Of a stretch of DNA of 64,000 nt, positions 26,523 through 38,880 are shown piece by piece. Source of the stretch: Chrysoperla carnea (taxonomy: Eukaryota; Arthropoda; Insecta; Neuroptera; Chrysopidae). Every line of letters starts with the position of its first letter. Position 1 is the first letter of the stretch. Position numbers and translations under genes: made by a program. The stretch lies in assembly GCF_905475395.1 (NCBI RefSeq), contig NC_058338.1, forward strand, positions 49,449,935 through 49,513,934, given 5' to 3'. Below the pieces are notes generated by a model that saw nothing but the letters and a program-made list of their open reading frames with translations, searched no databases and was not told the origin of the DNA.

Positions 26523-27084
26523 TATAATAATAACACATATATAAAAGTAGAAATTACTACAACAATTTCCTCTGTTAAAGAACATTACTCGTCTATCTAT
26601 TAAGCAACAGTACTGGTTAAATTATCACACGTATATTTAACATAAATAGAATTGGTAACTGGCAAATATGGATACCCCTTCCACTTTGACAACAAGAAAT
26701 GGCATTTGACACGAATGCTATAGATATAAAACTTTCAATTTGATAGTTGAAACTGTAACGGACACATCTTTCTGTTAGCTGTTAATTATGCAAATAATTA
26801 ATGGTATGTATAGACTGTCATTTAATGATATGTCATACATTATTGAAGGCGGTGTCGTTGCATTTACTAAGAAAAAGTAATAAATTATTACTTTGAAGGC
26901 TTATTTATTATTTCGGGAATTTTCAACATTTATTTCAGAACAAGATTCATCCAGATTGGTTGTATAACAAATTGCTATACAACCAACATACTACTCCCTC
27001 TGACCGCCGGGAATCTTTAGGACCTGTTCCCGCCGTTTTTTTCTGCCACCCTTGTATATGTTGAAAATTCTTAGTTCTTGCGGT

Positions 27085-27230
27085 CGGCACTCACCGTTTT
27101 CGAAATATTAGCATTTTGAAAACGATATGCGGATTTTGGACGAAAATTCGTTATTAACGAAAATATTATGTATTCGTTTTTAAAATTCTCCTTTTTTTAA
27201 ATGCTTATATCTCGAAAACGGTGAGGTTAG
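27085..27230. repeat. Short inverted repeat element
   Basis: CTCACCGTTTTCGAAATATT followed by AGCATTT near 27091 pairs with AAATGCTTATATCTCGAAAA then CGGTGAG near 27200-27226, 25 of 27 bases, with about 80 bases between. The ends are probably those of a small fold-back element; boundaries are approximate. Confidence 0.65.
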
Positions 27231-27400
27231 GTAAAAAATACCAAAGAAGTTTAGAAATCGTTGCCAAACGATTAAACAAATGACATCTGTATTTTATGAA
27301 AATAAGTATCTGTCTATTAATAACTAGAAAAGTTTCTATTTTTGTTTAACAAGCCACTTTTTCAAGAGATATAAAAAATTAAAATATTTTATGTCTACAA

Positions 27401-27926
27401 TTAGATAAAATTAATGCGTTTGGTTTTTTTAAAACATAAAAGAATAAACGCGTTTTTATGTTTAGCTTTTCTACAAAACATAAAATATTTTTGTGCGGCT
27501 CTATAGAAGCAAATTCGTATTAAATCGTCTATTTCTACTGAACAAGCCCAATTTCTGACTTTTTTCTTTATACATATCAATTGCAAATCAATTATTAATT
27601 TGGAATTACCATCTATAGAAATATTTTCTAATAAATTCGATGTTAGAACAGCATAGGTACACGGCTTTATCAACATAGATTCATTAATTTCAGATATTAC
27701 ATGGAAACCTTAAGTAGGTAATAATTATATGTTATATTAAATATTATATTTCCATGATTGAAATTCTTGAAACTTAGAATTTCATAAACATAGTGTTTCC
27801 TATGCGAAAATAGTATCAATATTAGTTGTACCTTACCTGGAATCAGAAAATTTAACTCGAATTCAATAATCAGACTAATTTAATAAATAATTCATACATT
27901 TATTTTAGAAAGTGCATAGTTATGAA
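27401..27926. other. Unassigned AT-rich stretch
   Basis: A 91-residue minus-strand open frame (27401-27676) shows no recognisable domain. Nothing else was seen. Confidence 0.4.
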
Positions 27927-28108
27927 CATAGGCGTCCCTAGGATCAAGCTACTGGGAGGGGGCACGTTATTTCCATTTTTTTATTACGCGTTTGAAGAAA
28001 GCCAGAATAGTAAAGACGTAAATAAATTATTCCCATTTTTATTGTGTTTTCAAAAAATTCAATAATTATTGGGGGAGGGGGGCACATGCCCCCGTAAGGA
28101 CGCCTATG
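27927..28108. mobile_element. Candidate small terminal-inverted-repeat element
   Basis: CATAGGCGTCC at the left and GGACGCCTATG at the right are perfect 11-base inverted repeats 182 bases apart. G-rich blocks next to each end (GGGAGGGGGCACG and GGGGGAGGGGGGCACATGCC) are direct, not inverted, relatives of each other. No target duplication is evident. Confidence 0.5.
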
Positions 28109-29419
28109 GCCTTGTTCAGTAGAAATAAGCCGTTAAACACGCATTTGCTTTAATGTGGAAGTATTTTATGCCCAGCAGAAAACTAACGCATCGGTACTTT
28201 TATAAAATGTAAAAGAACAAACGCGCTTTTATTTTTACGAGCGTGAAAAAAATTCTATCGAATATTAATATCTCGACTCAAAACGAAACCCCGTAATTTT
28301 TCAGTTAATTGAAAAATTTATTTAAACAGAAAACAATGTGTCTGGTCTCTAACAACCACAAGCTTCAAAAATTTTTTGTAGGTAATCCTTCATATACTTA
28401 ATTATTGAAAAGCAAATATTACGTGATTATTATCGTGGCCCAACTGGCCCATCTATCTATATAAAAATGAACCCTTATTTCCGCTGGTCACGCTAGAACT
28501 TGAGAACGGATTGTCAGGAAAAGATTCTTATGAAAAATTAAGGAAGTTGAGCGGAACATTAGAAAATTTAAGTTAAAATATTAAATGCAATAAATGGTGG
28601 AAACGCATATAAATATATTGCATTATATTACCTAACTATGTACCTATATATTTGTTGCGCTCCCACCATATTTATCTACAATTAGCCTTTTTCCTCTGAA
28701 GATTAAAAAAAGATCCTCTAGATGGCATTATATATTGGTTATGTTTTTATTTTATATTTTTTCATTATAATTTTAAAGTTACAGACAAAGAACTTAATGT
28801 TAATTAATAATTGTATACAGTGTATAATATTCAATGAACATTATTACGTCACAACGATGTTTTACGATCATTTTTTAATCGGGCGTTTTCTCTTTTGAAA
28901 AGTTCGTTTAAAACTGTCTGTAACTTTAAAATTATCATGAAAACTAAAAACAGGTTTGTTATAAGAAACTAAAATTATTAATCGTACTACAATTACCCCC
29001 GACGACCAGCACTGTGTGTTTAATTTTGTTAAACGTATTATTGTATTTAAATAAATTAGTTGTTAAATATTAAACAAATAGTAATATTATAATTAAATTA
29101 ATTATTAAATTTTGTTTACACCTTGCCAAAGGCGTTTTTAATAAATATTATATGTTAATTAATATAATGTACTTAAATTTAATAATAAAAATTGTATTAT
29201 AATTAGATTAAAATCCGCAGTATTCATGAATCATGTACGGAAACCCTAAATTTGTGGCAAATGTAGGGTTTGACCGTTTGACCAACTACACTGAAGGCAT
29301 AATCTTCATTTTTTTTAATCCAATGGCAAAACTTTTGAATTCACTGTTCACAAACCAGACGTGTTATGAATGTTTTGCATATTAAACATTGACTAAGATG
29401 AATAATTTTTTTTGTTTAA

Positions 29420-29821
29420 GGTAATTCGAGCGAAAAGGCAAGTTTATACTTGCCTTTGTTTGGTTGAAATTATTTATACATTATTTTCAACTTTGATGGT
29501 GTATTTTGCTATAGCTTCATGAATGAAGACAAAAAGTAAGAATAACAATTTTCGATATTTACTCTGGTTTTCGAAATATCGAAAGCTAAATACTTAAACA
29601 AAATTTTCAATTTTGAAAACTACTCCAGATATCGAAAAATTTTATTCTTACTTATATTGTCAAGTTAATTAGTCGGGCACAACGGATTTTTTTAGACTAG
29701 TTTTGGAGAAAACTATAAAACATAACATCTTCTGTTTTACCATAAAACCAATGTTAAATATACCTACTTTTGAAGTCATTTATTTATTTATATTCAAAAT
29801 TGGCCAGGCGCTCGTATACCC
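29420..29821 (+). mobile_element. Repeat B, best copy: TTAA-flanked MITE
   Basis: The element begins GGTAATTCGAGCG and ends CGCTCGTATACC and is flanked by TTAA on both sides (29416-29419 and 29822-29825). The ends are inverted repeats with small differences. An internal inverted pair surrounds TAAGAATAACAATTTTCGAT and ATCGAAAAATTTTATTCTTA. TTAA duplication is typical of piggyBac-type transposons; the element has no coding capacity, so a piggyBac-derived MITE is the best but not the only reading. Confidence 0.75.
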
Positions 29822-29825
29822 TTAA

Positions 29826-32800
29826 ACGATATATTTTTTGGTTATATAAAAGATACTCTTTAAGCCAACATTTGCGGATGTTCAATTAAGTGTAGTTATT
29901 GTTTTTACTGACTACTCTATTGGTATGCACTAATGCCTGATGGCTTGCTCTCCAAACAATCAAAAATTTGCCGAACTTGACTCTTGGCATAAACAACTTT
30001 ATGATAAAACTTGTACTTAATTATTTTAATATCGGAAATTCATGTCTGATGGTAAATAGAAGAAAGAGTTACATTATGTATTTTTGCAAAAATTAGTCTC
30101 TTTTTAAGACATTGAACCATATATGTCGAATTTATAAAATTTTGTGTTCTCTTTAGTGTTCTTCAGAAATGAACAAACAAAGTTTTCAAAAAATATTAAA
30201 TCGTTATAACAACTTGAAAAGTGTTAATAACTAGAATAATGCTGACGTGAACAAAACTTCATATTCCCAGGTATTACTGTTTTCTAGAAATCAAACATTG
30301 AAAAAATACATATTATTGTAAGTTTGAACATAATAATTTTATAAAAATGCTCTTAGCGATACCTATATGGTTTCATTACATTTTTTTTTCATTTTTTCGA
30401 ATTAGACAAACCTCTGATGGGTTTATATCGATAAACGCACTACTAGAAAGGAGATATAAAAGAAAATTGCAAAAACAAACTTAATGAGTTTTTCCCTTTT
30501 TGACATGTTATGCAATATAAAAACTGAACTAATATTATATTAATATGTCTCATTGTCGGTTTGTTTAGTAGTGTGTTTATCTGCCTTTCTTTCATGTCAA
30601 AATGAAACTTCAGAACGACATAATTTTTATGCATAGAGATATGCTGGATATGCATAGAGATAGCATTCCGTAGAGAGGCACAAAGAATGTTTTTTAATAC
30701 CAAAGAACTTGAAATTATGCATAATAAACAATGTATGCTATTCGTTGTGTGCGTAGTCATGGTAGGCACAATAAAATCGATGCCAGCGCTTCCAGTGAAA
30801 TAAATTTTGGCGATAAAGGATGCTGCTATGACTAATTTGCAGTTTTTTACATGTTAATCTTATAGAAAATGTCAAATTAAATTGATTGAAAAACACTAAT
30901 TAATTAAACTTAATGCATTAAAAATTGTGAAAATAAGAAATCAAATTGCACAAATATTATTTTTCAAATGTAAATTATCATAATTATTTATTTAAATTTA
31001 TGAGACAATAATATTAAATTTTCAATGTAAGCCATAAATGCAATCTATACAATATATACATACAATCCATATGTGCATCCATACAATTCTTTAATTAAAG
31101 TAGTGTATCGTTACGATGGAAACGCCTCCTATAAAACTCACACACGGTACGAATATTCTATTTCCATTATAAAGTCTGCTGTAAATAACGTCTATATTTT
31201 TCTCTATTACTACTCAAGCTAAGCTGCGGTTGCACACTAGTTAATATATATTTAGTGGAAAATTATATATTTTCCAGTATAATATTTTATTCCGTTAACT
31301 TTCGAACGTAAATTGCTGTAATTACGAATACTATGATTTGCGTATGTATATATTCGACTTTTCAATAGTGATTTTCACAGATAATTTATTTTTAATAGAT
31401 ATATATTTTCATCGTGTAAGTTTACTAAGAAAATATGACCTCTAACATTACCAATTCATTCTTCAATTTCTTCATAACTTTTGACGTAATAATTAGGGTA
31501 AGATGTAGTACCTAGAATCAAAATTTGCGTTTATGTGTTGTAGTTGTAGCTATCTTTAAAAAATCGTAATGAAATAGAAATTTTATTGTTTATAGCACTC
31601 CTTTTAATGTGCTGATACATACATGAAGTGTGTTCCATGGTTTAAAATTAACATATGCCATGATTCACTCTCTAATGTACCTAAAAAAAACTCGCACTGA
31701 TTTTACTAGAAAGTGCTTCCTTCAACATTTAATCGCTATAGTTTGCACTGAGGAACAACATCATAGAATGAATTTATGTGATTAAAACTTTGAAAACCTC
31801 ACACGTCTCTGACCACAGCGGTTAATTGGTTTTTTAATGACTCGAGGTAAATGAGTTAATGCTGTTTTCTAACTAGAGTTCTGTTTCCCATTTATAGCTC
31901 GATTATTTATACTTCGTAACCCAAAATAACCAAGAATATATTTGAAAAATTTAGTGCATACATATTACCACTAAGTTATCAATGGTTCGTTATATTGTTA
32001 GTGTTATTTTACGTTAGTTAAACATTAACATTTAATATTTTAAAAATTAAATAGACAGTTTGAAGAATCAAAATTTATTACATTTTCTGCAAAAAATTTT
32101 ATTTTTAACCCTCATTGAAAACAAAACCGCCTAAACATTTAGGTTTCTACCAATCTGCATTCTGATAAAATGTTCTTATTTCAATACTTGTCCGTATTCC
32201 CCAGACGAAGTGTTGCTATGACCCTTAGACGAGATTTTTTTTTATTTGTAATTTATTCATATAAGCACTTTGTTATTAGGTGCATTACAAATTGCTTTGC
32301 AAATTGTATTATGGATAGATTTATTTATTTTAAAGTTTTTTATTTATATTTCTTAAATATTTGACGTCTCAGTTGAATTGATAATAATTAGTACATTGAC
32401 ATTAAAATTATATTGGTTTTATTTTAAAAGAAATGAATTATTGTTTTTTTTTTTTTTTTTTTTTTTTTTAATTATTTATTTTTATATTATAACATATCTA
32501 TTCAACTGAGAAAATATTTTAGTTTGACTTATGAAATTTAGGTTTAATTTTTTTATGTACTTCATCTAAGTACCACTTGTATTCCAAATCCTTAACCGAA
32601 TCACACACTATGACACTATGAGTGATACTTGAGGTATTTGATATTTTTGTATCAGGTGCCGTCTATCTACTTATGGTTTTCTATGGTTTTCCATTAGGGT
32701 TGCACGAGGTTAATACCAGGATAGTTCCTAACATAGTCAGGCATAGCTGCATACCTTCCCCTTTTTTTCTTTGTCCTATCCCTTTTAATGATATGTTCTG

Positions 32801-33757
32801 TATAAAATTGTATTGTTTAAAAAAAGAATAAATAAACTAAATTTAATACTAATGCTAATCACTAAATACTAATTTCTGCCAAGCAACTACAGGACGATTC
32901 AAGGTACATTGTATTCTAGTTATGACATATTACTCTACTATAAAATAATTTCCGTCGATTTTAAATTGAATGTTTTTATTATAATATAATCATTAACACT
33001 TTGTGTAGGAAAGTTGTGGTCTCTATCGTGAAAATCAAAATGAAAATTAGTATGATGTCATAACGTTTTGAGATTTCTACAATTTTAAATAGCATTTAAA
33101 AGTATTTAAAAACTATGTGCATAACTTTAGCCCCAAGATAATCGAAGTATTCATCAATTTAAGTTATACCAATTTCCTAAAGTTAGGATTCTTTGATGCT
33201 CTTCATGGAAATGCAAAAATTCTTCATACAGGATTGTTAGCTATAGAGAAAGCTACAATAGTGTAGAGAAACCCATTTTGGATTTATGGCTCTAATTGAT
33301 ATGATGCGCTCTTTGAAAATTCATTTTTGAAAAATCAAAAATGAATCATTTTTGAGAAATCAGAAATTGATCTGACATTTAAAGTTCATATCTACCTCGA
33401 TTTGTTTTAAAACTTATTTTTCTACGTCTCTTAATTAAAAGAAATTGAAATTTTTTTAATGAGAAAATCCAATTACTACCTATAAGGAAAAAATTCAATT
33501 AATTAAGCCAGGAAATTAATGTGTATGTCAGTACCTTTACTAAGGTGTTAATATTGAACTATTATCAACTATTGACGTCTCGTGTCTTACCTATGTGAGA
33601 TCATTTAAATCAAAGTAGAAGAAAACTATAAAAGTGTTAATGACAGGCTACAATTGATTATAGAAATATGTATACAGACCGTTTTCAAAAGCATTTCTAA
33701 CAGAGAATCAATGTTAAATAAATAAAATATATTTTTGCTATAAAACTAAATGATACA

Positions 33758-33760
<3 letters not shown>
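29826..33760. other. AT-rich stretch without a supported gene
   Basis: About 3.9 kb include a 108-residue minus-strand open frame at 30443-30769 rich in Ser, Ile and Leu with no recognised domain, a second occurrence of the start of repeat F near 31495-31525 and a 26-base T run at 32444-32469. No exon is supported. Confidence 0.5.
32444..32469 (+). repeat. Poly-T run
   Basis: Twenty-six consecutive T. Read on the minus strand it is poly-A, but no retroposed unit with target duplications was identified next to it. Confidence 0.95.

Positions 33761-33806
<46 letters not shown>
33761..33806. repeat. (AT)23 microsatellite
   Basis: Forty-six bases of uninterrupted AT dinucleotide. Confidence 0.98.
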
Positions 33807-33808
<2 letters not shown>

Positions 33809-33829
33809 GGAGCTGGAAGAGTTTGTCGA

Positions 33830-34105
33830 CTATTGAGGAGTTAGTTGGGTTCTGAAGTTTTTATCTCCTGCGTTCAAAAATGGGTGACCATTACAGAAAT
33901 TTTTTTCGGTCTCTTTTTTCTGGGTCTTTTTTACGGTCTTTTTTTCTAAATCCTCTGAAGCTATATGCTTGTGGTGTATGGTGTTTGTTTAATTTAAGAG
34001 ATATAATTCTTCTTAATCTTGTTTTCGTCGTTTCCGATCATCACCCATTAATGATCGATTACGATCACGCTCTTTACGACCCGTCAACGTACGACGTCGT
34101 GGCAT
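33830..34105 (-). pseudogene. Possible degenerate basic coding region
   Basis: On the minus strand an ATG at 34105 opens 30 codons that are strongly Arg/Lys-rich (begins MPRRRTLTGRKERDRNR and ends DDRKRRKQD) before a stop at 34013-34015. In the same frame, after a second stop, about 50 more codons remain open to 33830 and are Lys/Glu-rich. The composition contrasts with the surrounding AT-rich noise and resembles Arg/Lys-rich nuclear or splicing proteins, but I recognise no family, and stops interrupt the frame. It could be the first exon of a short gene, a decayed retrocopy, or chance. Confidence 0.2.
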
Positions 34106-34529
34106 TTTATTGCTAAAACTTTAAAATTAAAATAACTATAATTAAAATTTTTTCATTACTTGTATTAATATCACTTAATTTTTTTAGTTATTCTACTGTA
34201 GAACTGCTAAAATTAATTGTTTATGTTTTATCACGTTTTTTGTATTTTTCATTATGACGTTTTTTAATACTTGAAAGAATCTACAGATGGCCACTCAATT
34301 AAAATTAATATTAAATGAAGCCAATTATATATTAGTATTAGATGTAGCTCACAGATGGTGCCACTGTCTCTGCATAGGTACATATAATACATACATGTAA
34401 TAAATAAAAAATACTGTTGTTTTTTATTATTTATTATTCATATAATTTATTCTAAAAATAGTGATTGATAACACATCTAGACATAAATATGGAACTACAA
34501 CATTTCATTTCATGTCTAAATCTTTTGTA

Positions 34530-34549
34530 TTTTTTTTTTTTTTTTTTTT
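34530..34549 (+). repeat. Poly-T run
   Basis: Twenty consecutive T; no associated retroelement was identified. Confidence 0.9.
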
Positions 34550-35349
34550 GTAAAGTTTACCACCAAAAAGTTACGTTTTAACCTAGTAGAGGCTCGTTTC
34601 ACTCGCCTAATGATATAAAAATGTGAAATAATAAGGCGATAATATCTTTATTTATCTTAAGAGTTATATTTTACCAATTCTAATTTCATTCCTGCCACCA
34701 TTTTCAATTTCACCTTTGGATTAATAATCAAGACTTATTTCAGAAATTTATTTTTTAGCAAAATATGGAAAGACCAAAGTCATAAAGTATATCATTATAG
34801 AACTGTGTTGATAACATTGCAATTAATCAATTCCTGATCTGATTTAAAAAATAATACAAACCTCACGTATTGTCGAATTCTTACAGGAAAAAAATCAACT
34901 TGAATTTATAACAGAAAAAAAAAATGTTTTTGCAATACAAGCAAAACATTTATCTTAGATTTTACGTTCTTGGCGTAGCAAACTTACTTCAACTGTTTAG
35001 AAGTATATGTTGGTTTTTATATTAGTTTCTTTTTTTAGGTTTATGTGAGCACATAGAATATTCAGTTATAAATTATGCTATGCAGTTGGTGGAAGTATTT
35101 ATTTTTTAATTTAAAAACTAATATAACAAAATAATTAAGTGAGGTTTACAATATGTTGCTGATGATACGTTGCAAGGCCATAACTTCTATACGAGATGGT
35201 CTTATTATATTTATTCAATATAATAAATTATCTCTTTTTTATATGTATAGAAGTAAAAATCAACTCTATAAGGAAGGAATTTTTCAGGATGAAAGGATTA
35301 ATACGCTTGCTAAATTTTTTGATAAAATAGTTATTCCCAAATTTGATTT

Positions 35350-35499
35350 ATTGCTTTTGTACGGATAGTGAAATTTTTTCAAATGTCCACCGATCCCACC
35401 TAATAGATGTCAAAAATGAACATGGTTAAAATTTATACATATATAATATATTCATTTTTGACATCTATTAGGTAGGATCGATGGACATACAAAAGCAAT
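35350..35499. repeat. Hairpin 1 of a three-hairpin cluster
   Basis: Arms 35383-35420 and 35451-35488 pair at 36 of 38 positions around a 30-base loop (left arm begins ATGTCCACCGATCCCACC). Outer 12-base arms ATTGCTTTTGTA (35350-35361) and TACAAAAGCAAT (35488-35499) also pair, separated from the inner stem by about 21 unpaired bases on the left only. Confidence 0.9.
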
Positions 35500-35542
35500 T
35501 AATCCATTTCCTTCGGCAATTCGCTAAAAACAATCAAATTGC

Positions 35543-35593
35543 TTACTAAATATGTTACATGAATGTATTTAATTCATATAACATATTTAGTAA
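35543..35593. repeat. Hairpin 2 of the cluster
   Basis: TTACTAAATATGTTACATGA plus AT (35543-35564) pairs with 35572-35593 at 21 of 22 positions with a 7-base loop. Confidence 0.9.
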
Positions 35594-35620
35594 CCAAATT
35601 AAATTATATGTTAAAGTTCT

Positions 35621-35679
35621 ATCAAACCAAAGTGGCACTGAGCAAGATATATGATATATCAATGCCACTTTGGTTTGAT
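35621..35679. repeat. Hairpin 3 of the cluster
   Basis: ATCAAACCAAAGTGGCA (35621-35637) and TGCCACTTTGGTTTGAT (35663-35679) are a perfect 17-bp stem with a 25-base loop that itself contains the short palindrome GATATATGATATATC. Confidence 0.9.
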
Positions 35680-38062
35680 CAAACTGTACTGTTCGTGCAA
35701 CATCAATTACAAACCTATTAAAACCACATACTTTCACATTTCACAGAACCTTCTATACTCTATACTCGGACACAAAGTCAATTTTGTGATATATTTAACT
35801 TATAGGATGGTATTCAAGACGTTTTCTAAGCAGCAGCTTATGAGTATCTCAATCTGTTTTGGCAATATTAACAAAAAAATATTTTTTCTGCCAAAAATTC
35901 AATTTCTGTCCGTGGATTCTTCAGTCAATCGATTTGACTATTTAATAGCTAAGTATTCAATGGTACCCTACTTAACATATGGTTTGTCGATTTTCTTTTT
36001 TTGTTCTTTTTTACAATATGGCGTCTGGTTGTGGCCATATTAAGTTTTCATTACTGCCATATATTCAGGACACACATAAATACCTACAAAATTATGAAAT
36101 TTAATCCATGATACTTAAGTCTGATATGAATAGCTGATTTTATTGGTCAAAAATATACCAGAGTGAACCACCTCTGAAAATTAAAATATTGATTCGAAGA
36201 ACATTCGTACTAAAAGAGAAAAGTTATTGTAAGATGCAGAGCAGTCTTATATTTACGCTTAGTAAAAATAGAAATACTGTTTAAGAATGCTGTAATTAAG
36301 TACATAAATATTTAAAATAGGCAATAATTTTCAGATTTATAAAACGCAGTCCTTTTATCGCTCTTTGTTGATAACGTATTCATATGAGATCTGTTAGTTC
36401 GCGACAGTTCAATGTACTGTTTACTACAGGTATAATACCCACGTATGAAGTAATTATAGTATATATACATGGTAATACCATAAAAAATATAAGTAATTAA
36501 TATCATACAGTATTTCAACAAGTCTGACAAGCCACATACTATGACGTCACATTCGTTTTAAAATTTTAATTTCCGTTTTAGAAATTTGAATATTTCTTAC
36601 TGAATTTGTACTATTATTAATTAATGTTAAGTAATTAAAAAGATTATTTACTAAAATAATGGTTTATTTCAAATGCCTAGCCAATAAAGTTACGGAAAAA
36701 AAAAATAGAACTATATTTAAATTTCATGAATATTCCCTATTTCACTGAAAGTCACATCGCTAGTAAATTTAATAGGAGAACATGGTTTATTCAAAAACTG
36801 AAAGAATCGGAATTTTATCTTGTTCCGCAACAATTCTATTTTAGCAGAAATTGAATGGACTATAAAAATGTGAAACGTTTTTGAATTCCGCTCATAAACA
36901 ACAATTTTCAATTACATACCATCTAGTAAGTATGTTTCTACGAATGTATTGTATAGCTAGTTTACTACTACACTTAGGTACCACATAATTAAGTTAAACA
37001 TTTGTAGTAGATAGATAGAAGATATTGTTCTAGTAATAAAATCAGTAACATATCTTACCTTGTGGTCAAATGTATTTACTAAAACCCTTATGGTCCACAT
37101 ATCAAGCTTCTCAGATGATGAAAATAACTTTCTATAACTGACTAAAAACACTTCAATATTAATTATTGTATTTAAACAACGATGTGTAGCTTAGTGGTTC
37201 CATATACTCTTTCTATGCAAAAGGTACTGAGATTTTACCGAAAAAATGATCAAGAGATAAATTATTGTTGAAGTAAACTTTACAAATTATCAATATTTCC
37301 TGTTAGTTAATATTAACAGAAAGAGGAATGGCATCGATGAAACTTTGAATGAATTCTTATATGTTTATATGACTTTATTAGTGAGACGAAATAAATACTG
37401 TATACGCTTCTGTACACTTTCAAAATAGCTAGCTGATATGTTCAACGTGATGGCCTAAATTTTATTTTATGCATTATAGAATGATCAATTTTTTAATCGT
37501 GGAAATCATTTTATTTGTTTTTATCTATGAGCCCAGAATGGAAGCAATATAATTTTTAAATACTATATTGAGTATCTATAACCCAAAAACACTAAAATAA
37601 ATTCAAGAAGAAAGTGCTTCTTAAATGCGTTCTATAGGACGAAAATCAGACCTTATTGATATATCCCTTCTGACAAATTTTAATTTTCTTCTCCTCCTCC
37701 CCTCTAATCTTAAGACATCAAGCTAAAAGTGGTGTTAATACAATGTCTTGACCACGAAGCATAAAGATATAATAGATATTATAATTTCTTATACTGGAAC
37801 GTTTCCATTAATAATATACAATGTTATTTCTCATTGTAATTGGACTGCCAAGTCCGTTTAAATAAATAAAAACAAAGTTTTAAAAAAAAAAAAAAAGAAA
37901 TACGCGGAACCGTTATCAATCGATAGTCTGATTTTTTTAGCCTGAAATTTTTAGTCGATTTGAATGTTTTTAAGTCGATTTAAGACCCACGACTCTTTGT
38001 TATTGTTGGAGGCTCCCACATTCCACCATTATATGTGGAACGGTCAGCTTGACTATGTTTGA
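35680..38062. other. AT-rich stretch without a supported gene
   Basis: A 130-residue plus-strand open frame (35651-36043) is the longest here, but it overlaps hairpin 3, is rich in Phe, Ile, Tyr and Ser and shows no domain. Several other 60-70 residue frames are AT-driven. Nothing else was recognised. Confidence 0.5.
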
Positions 38063-38088
38063 CAGTCAATATTGATTAATATTGACTG
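38063..38088. repeat. Short perfect palindrome
   Basis: CAGTCAATATT and AATATTGACTG are perfect 11-base inverted arms around GATT. A third related phrase, CCAGTCAATATCGATT, follows about 8 bases later. Confidence 0.85.
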
Positions 38089-38714
38089 AAGCCTCCAGTC
38101 AATATCGATTTTGCCTGATTTTTCTACAGAATAAAAACGCAAATTTTCTGTATTTTATATTGTAATTTTGTATCTAAACCATTGGTTTGTGTCAAAATTT
38201 GATATTGAAGAAGATCCAATTATATTTGTTTGGAAACTTAGTTTTTAAACAGATTGAATATTTTGTTTCTAAAATTTTTTTCATTTTTTTTTTATAAGAC
38301 AGAAATGGGATCCTTTTTTGACGCAGTTGTTTTATCAGTGAAAGGCAATATAAGCAAAATCAGTTTTGTTTGCGTTTTCTTAAAAAACATTAAAATTGAT
38401 ATCAATATAATGGATATCTAATATTTTGAACGCCTTATTTAATTCCAAAATATCTTTTTATACAATATTTATAACGAATCCTTTGTTAATTTATTTAACG
38501 TTACAAAAATATGATATGACAGTTTTAATTTACAAAAATAACAAAATATAATACTATCATCACAAAGTATTACAGAATTATTCTTTATACAGACACACAG
38601 AATCTTTTTTACAGAATCTTATTTTTTGGTGAAAAGAAAAGCTACTTAGGTTTGAAAATTTGTTTTCTAAGAACTACATTTTGCGGCACCTGCTTTTAAC
38701 TTTTAATAAATAAA

Positions 38715-38767
38715 ATAATAATGTAGTTTAACCTCCGTTTTTTTGGGACATACGCCTTATCACAGAG
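38715..38767 (-). repeat. Truncated 3' end of SINE-2
   Basis: AATAATAATG, GTTTAACCTCCG and CTTATCACAGAG match the tail end of the complete SINE at 54756-55061 (AATAATAATG, GTTTAACCTCCG, CTAATCACAGAG) in the same orientation. The tRNA-like head is absent, as expected for a 5'-truncated copy. Confidence 0.7.
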
Positions 38768-38821
38768 AACTTTTAATAATCAATCACTTAGATACAGAAT
38801 GTGGTACATCGTTTATTAATA

Positions 38822-38880
38822 CACTAGCTTTTACCCGCGGCTCCTCCCGCGGTTGTGTCCATAAATAACTGGCAAATCTC
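38822..38880 (+). repeat. Candidate terminus of a dispersed repeat
   Basis: ACTAGCTTTTACCCGCGGCT followed by CCTCCCGCGG is GC-rich against its surroundings and related to ACTAGCTGTACCCCGCC at 53798. Phrases of this kind are common starts of insect dispersed repeats. How far the element extends is unknown. Confidence 0.45.

Noticed and set aside
28448..28560. TATATAAAAATGAACCC followed by CTAGAACTTGAGAACGG, resembling the start of a common insect dispersed repeat.
   Set aside because: No second copy in the window and no boundaries visible, so it is not listed as a feature.
30443..30769. A 108-residue minus-strand open frame.
   Set aside because: Low-complexity Ser/Ile/Leu composition with no recognised motif; such lengths arise by chance over 64 kb.
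35651..36043. A 130-residue plus-strand open frame, the longest outside the receptor.
   Set aside because: It overlaps a perfect hairpin, is Phe/Ile/Tyr-rich as expected of AT-rich noise, and shows no domain or splice context.
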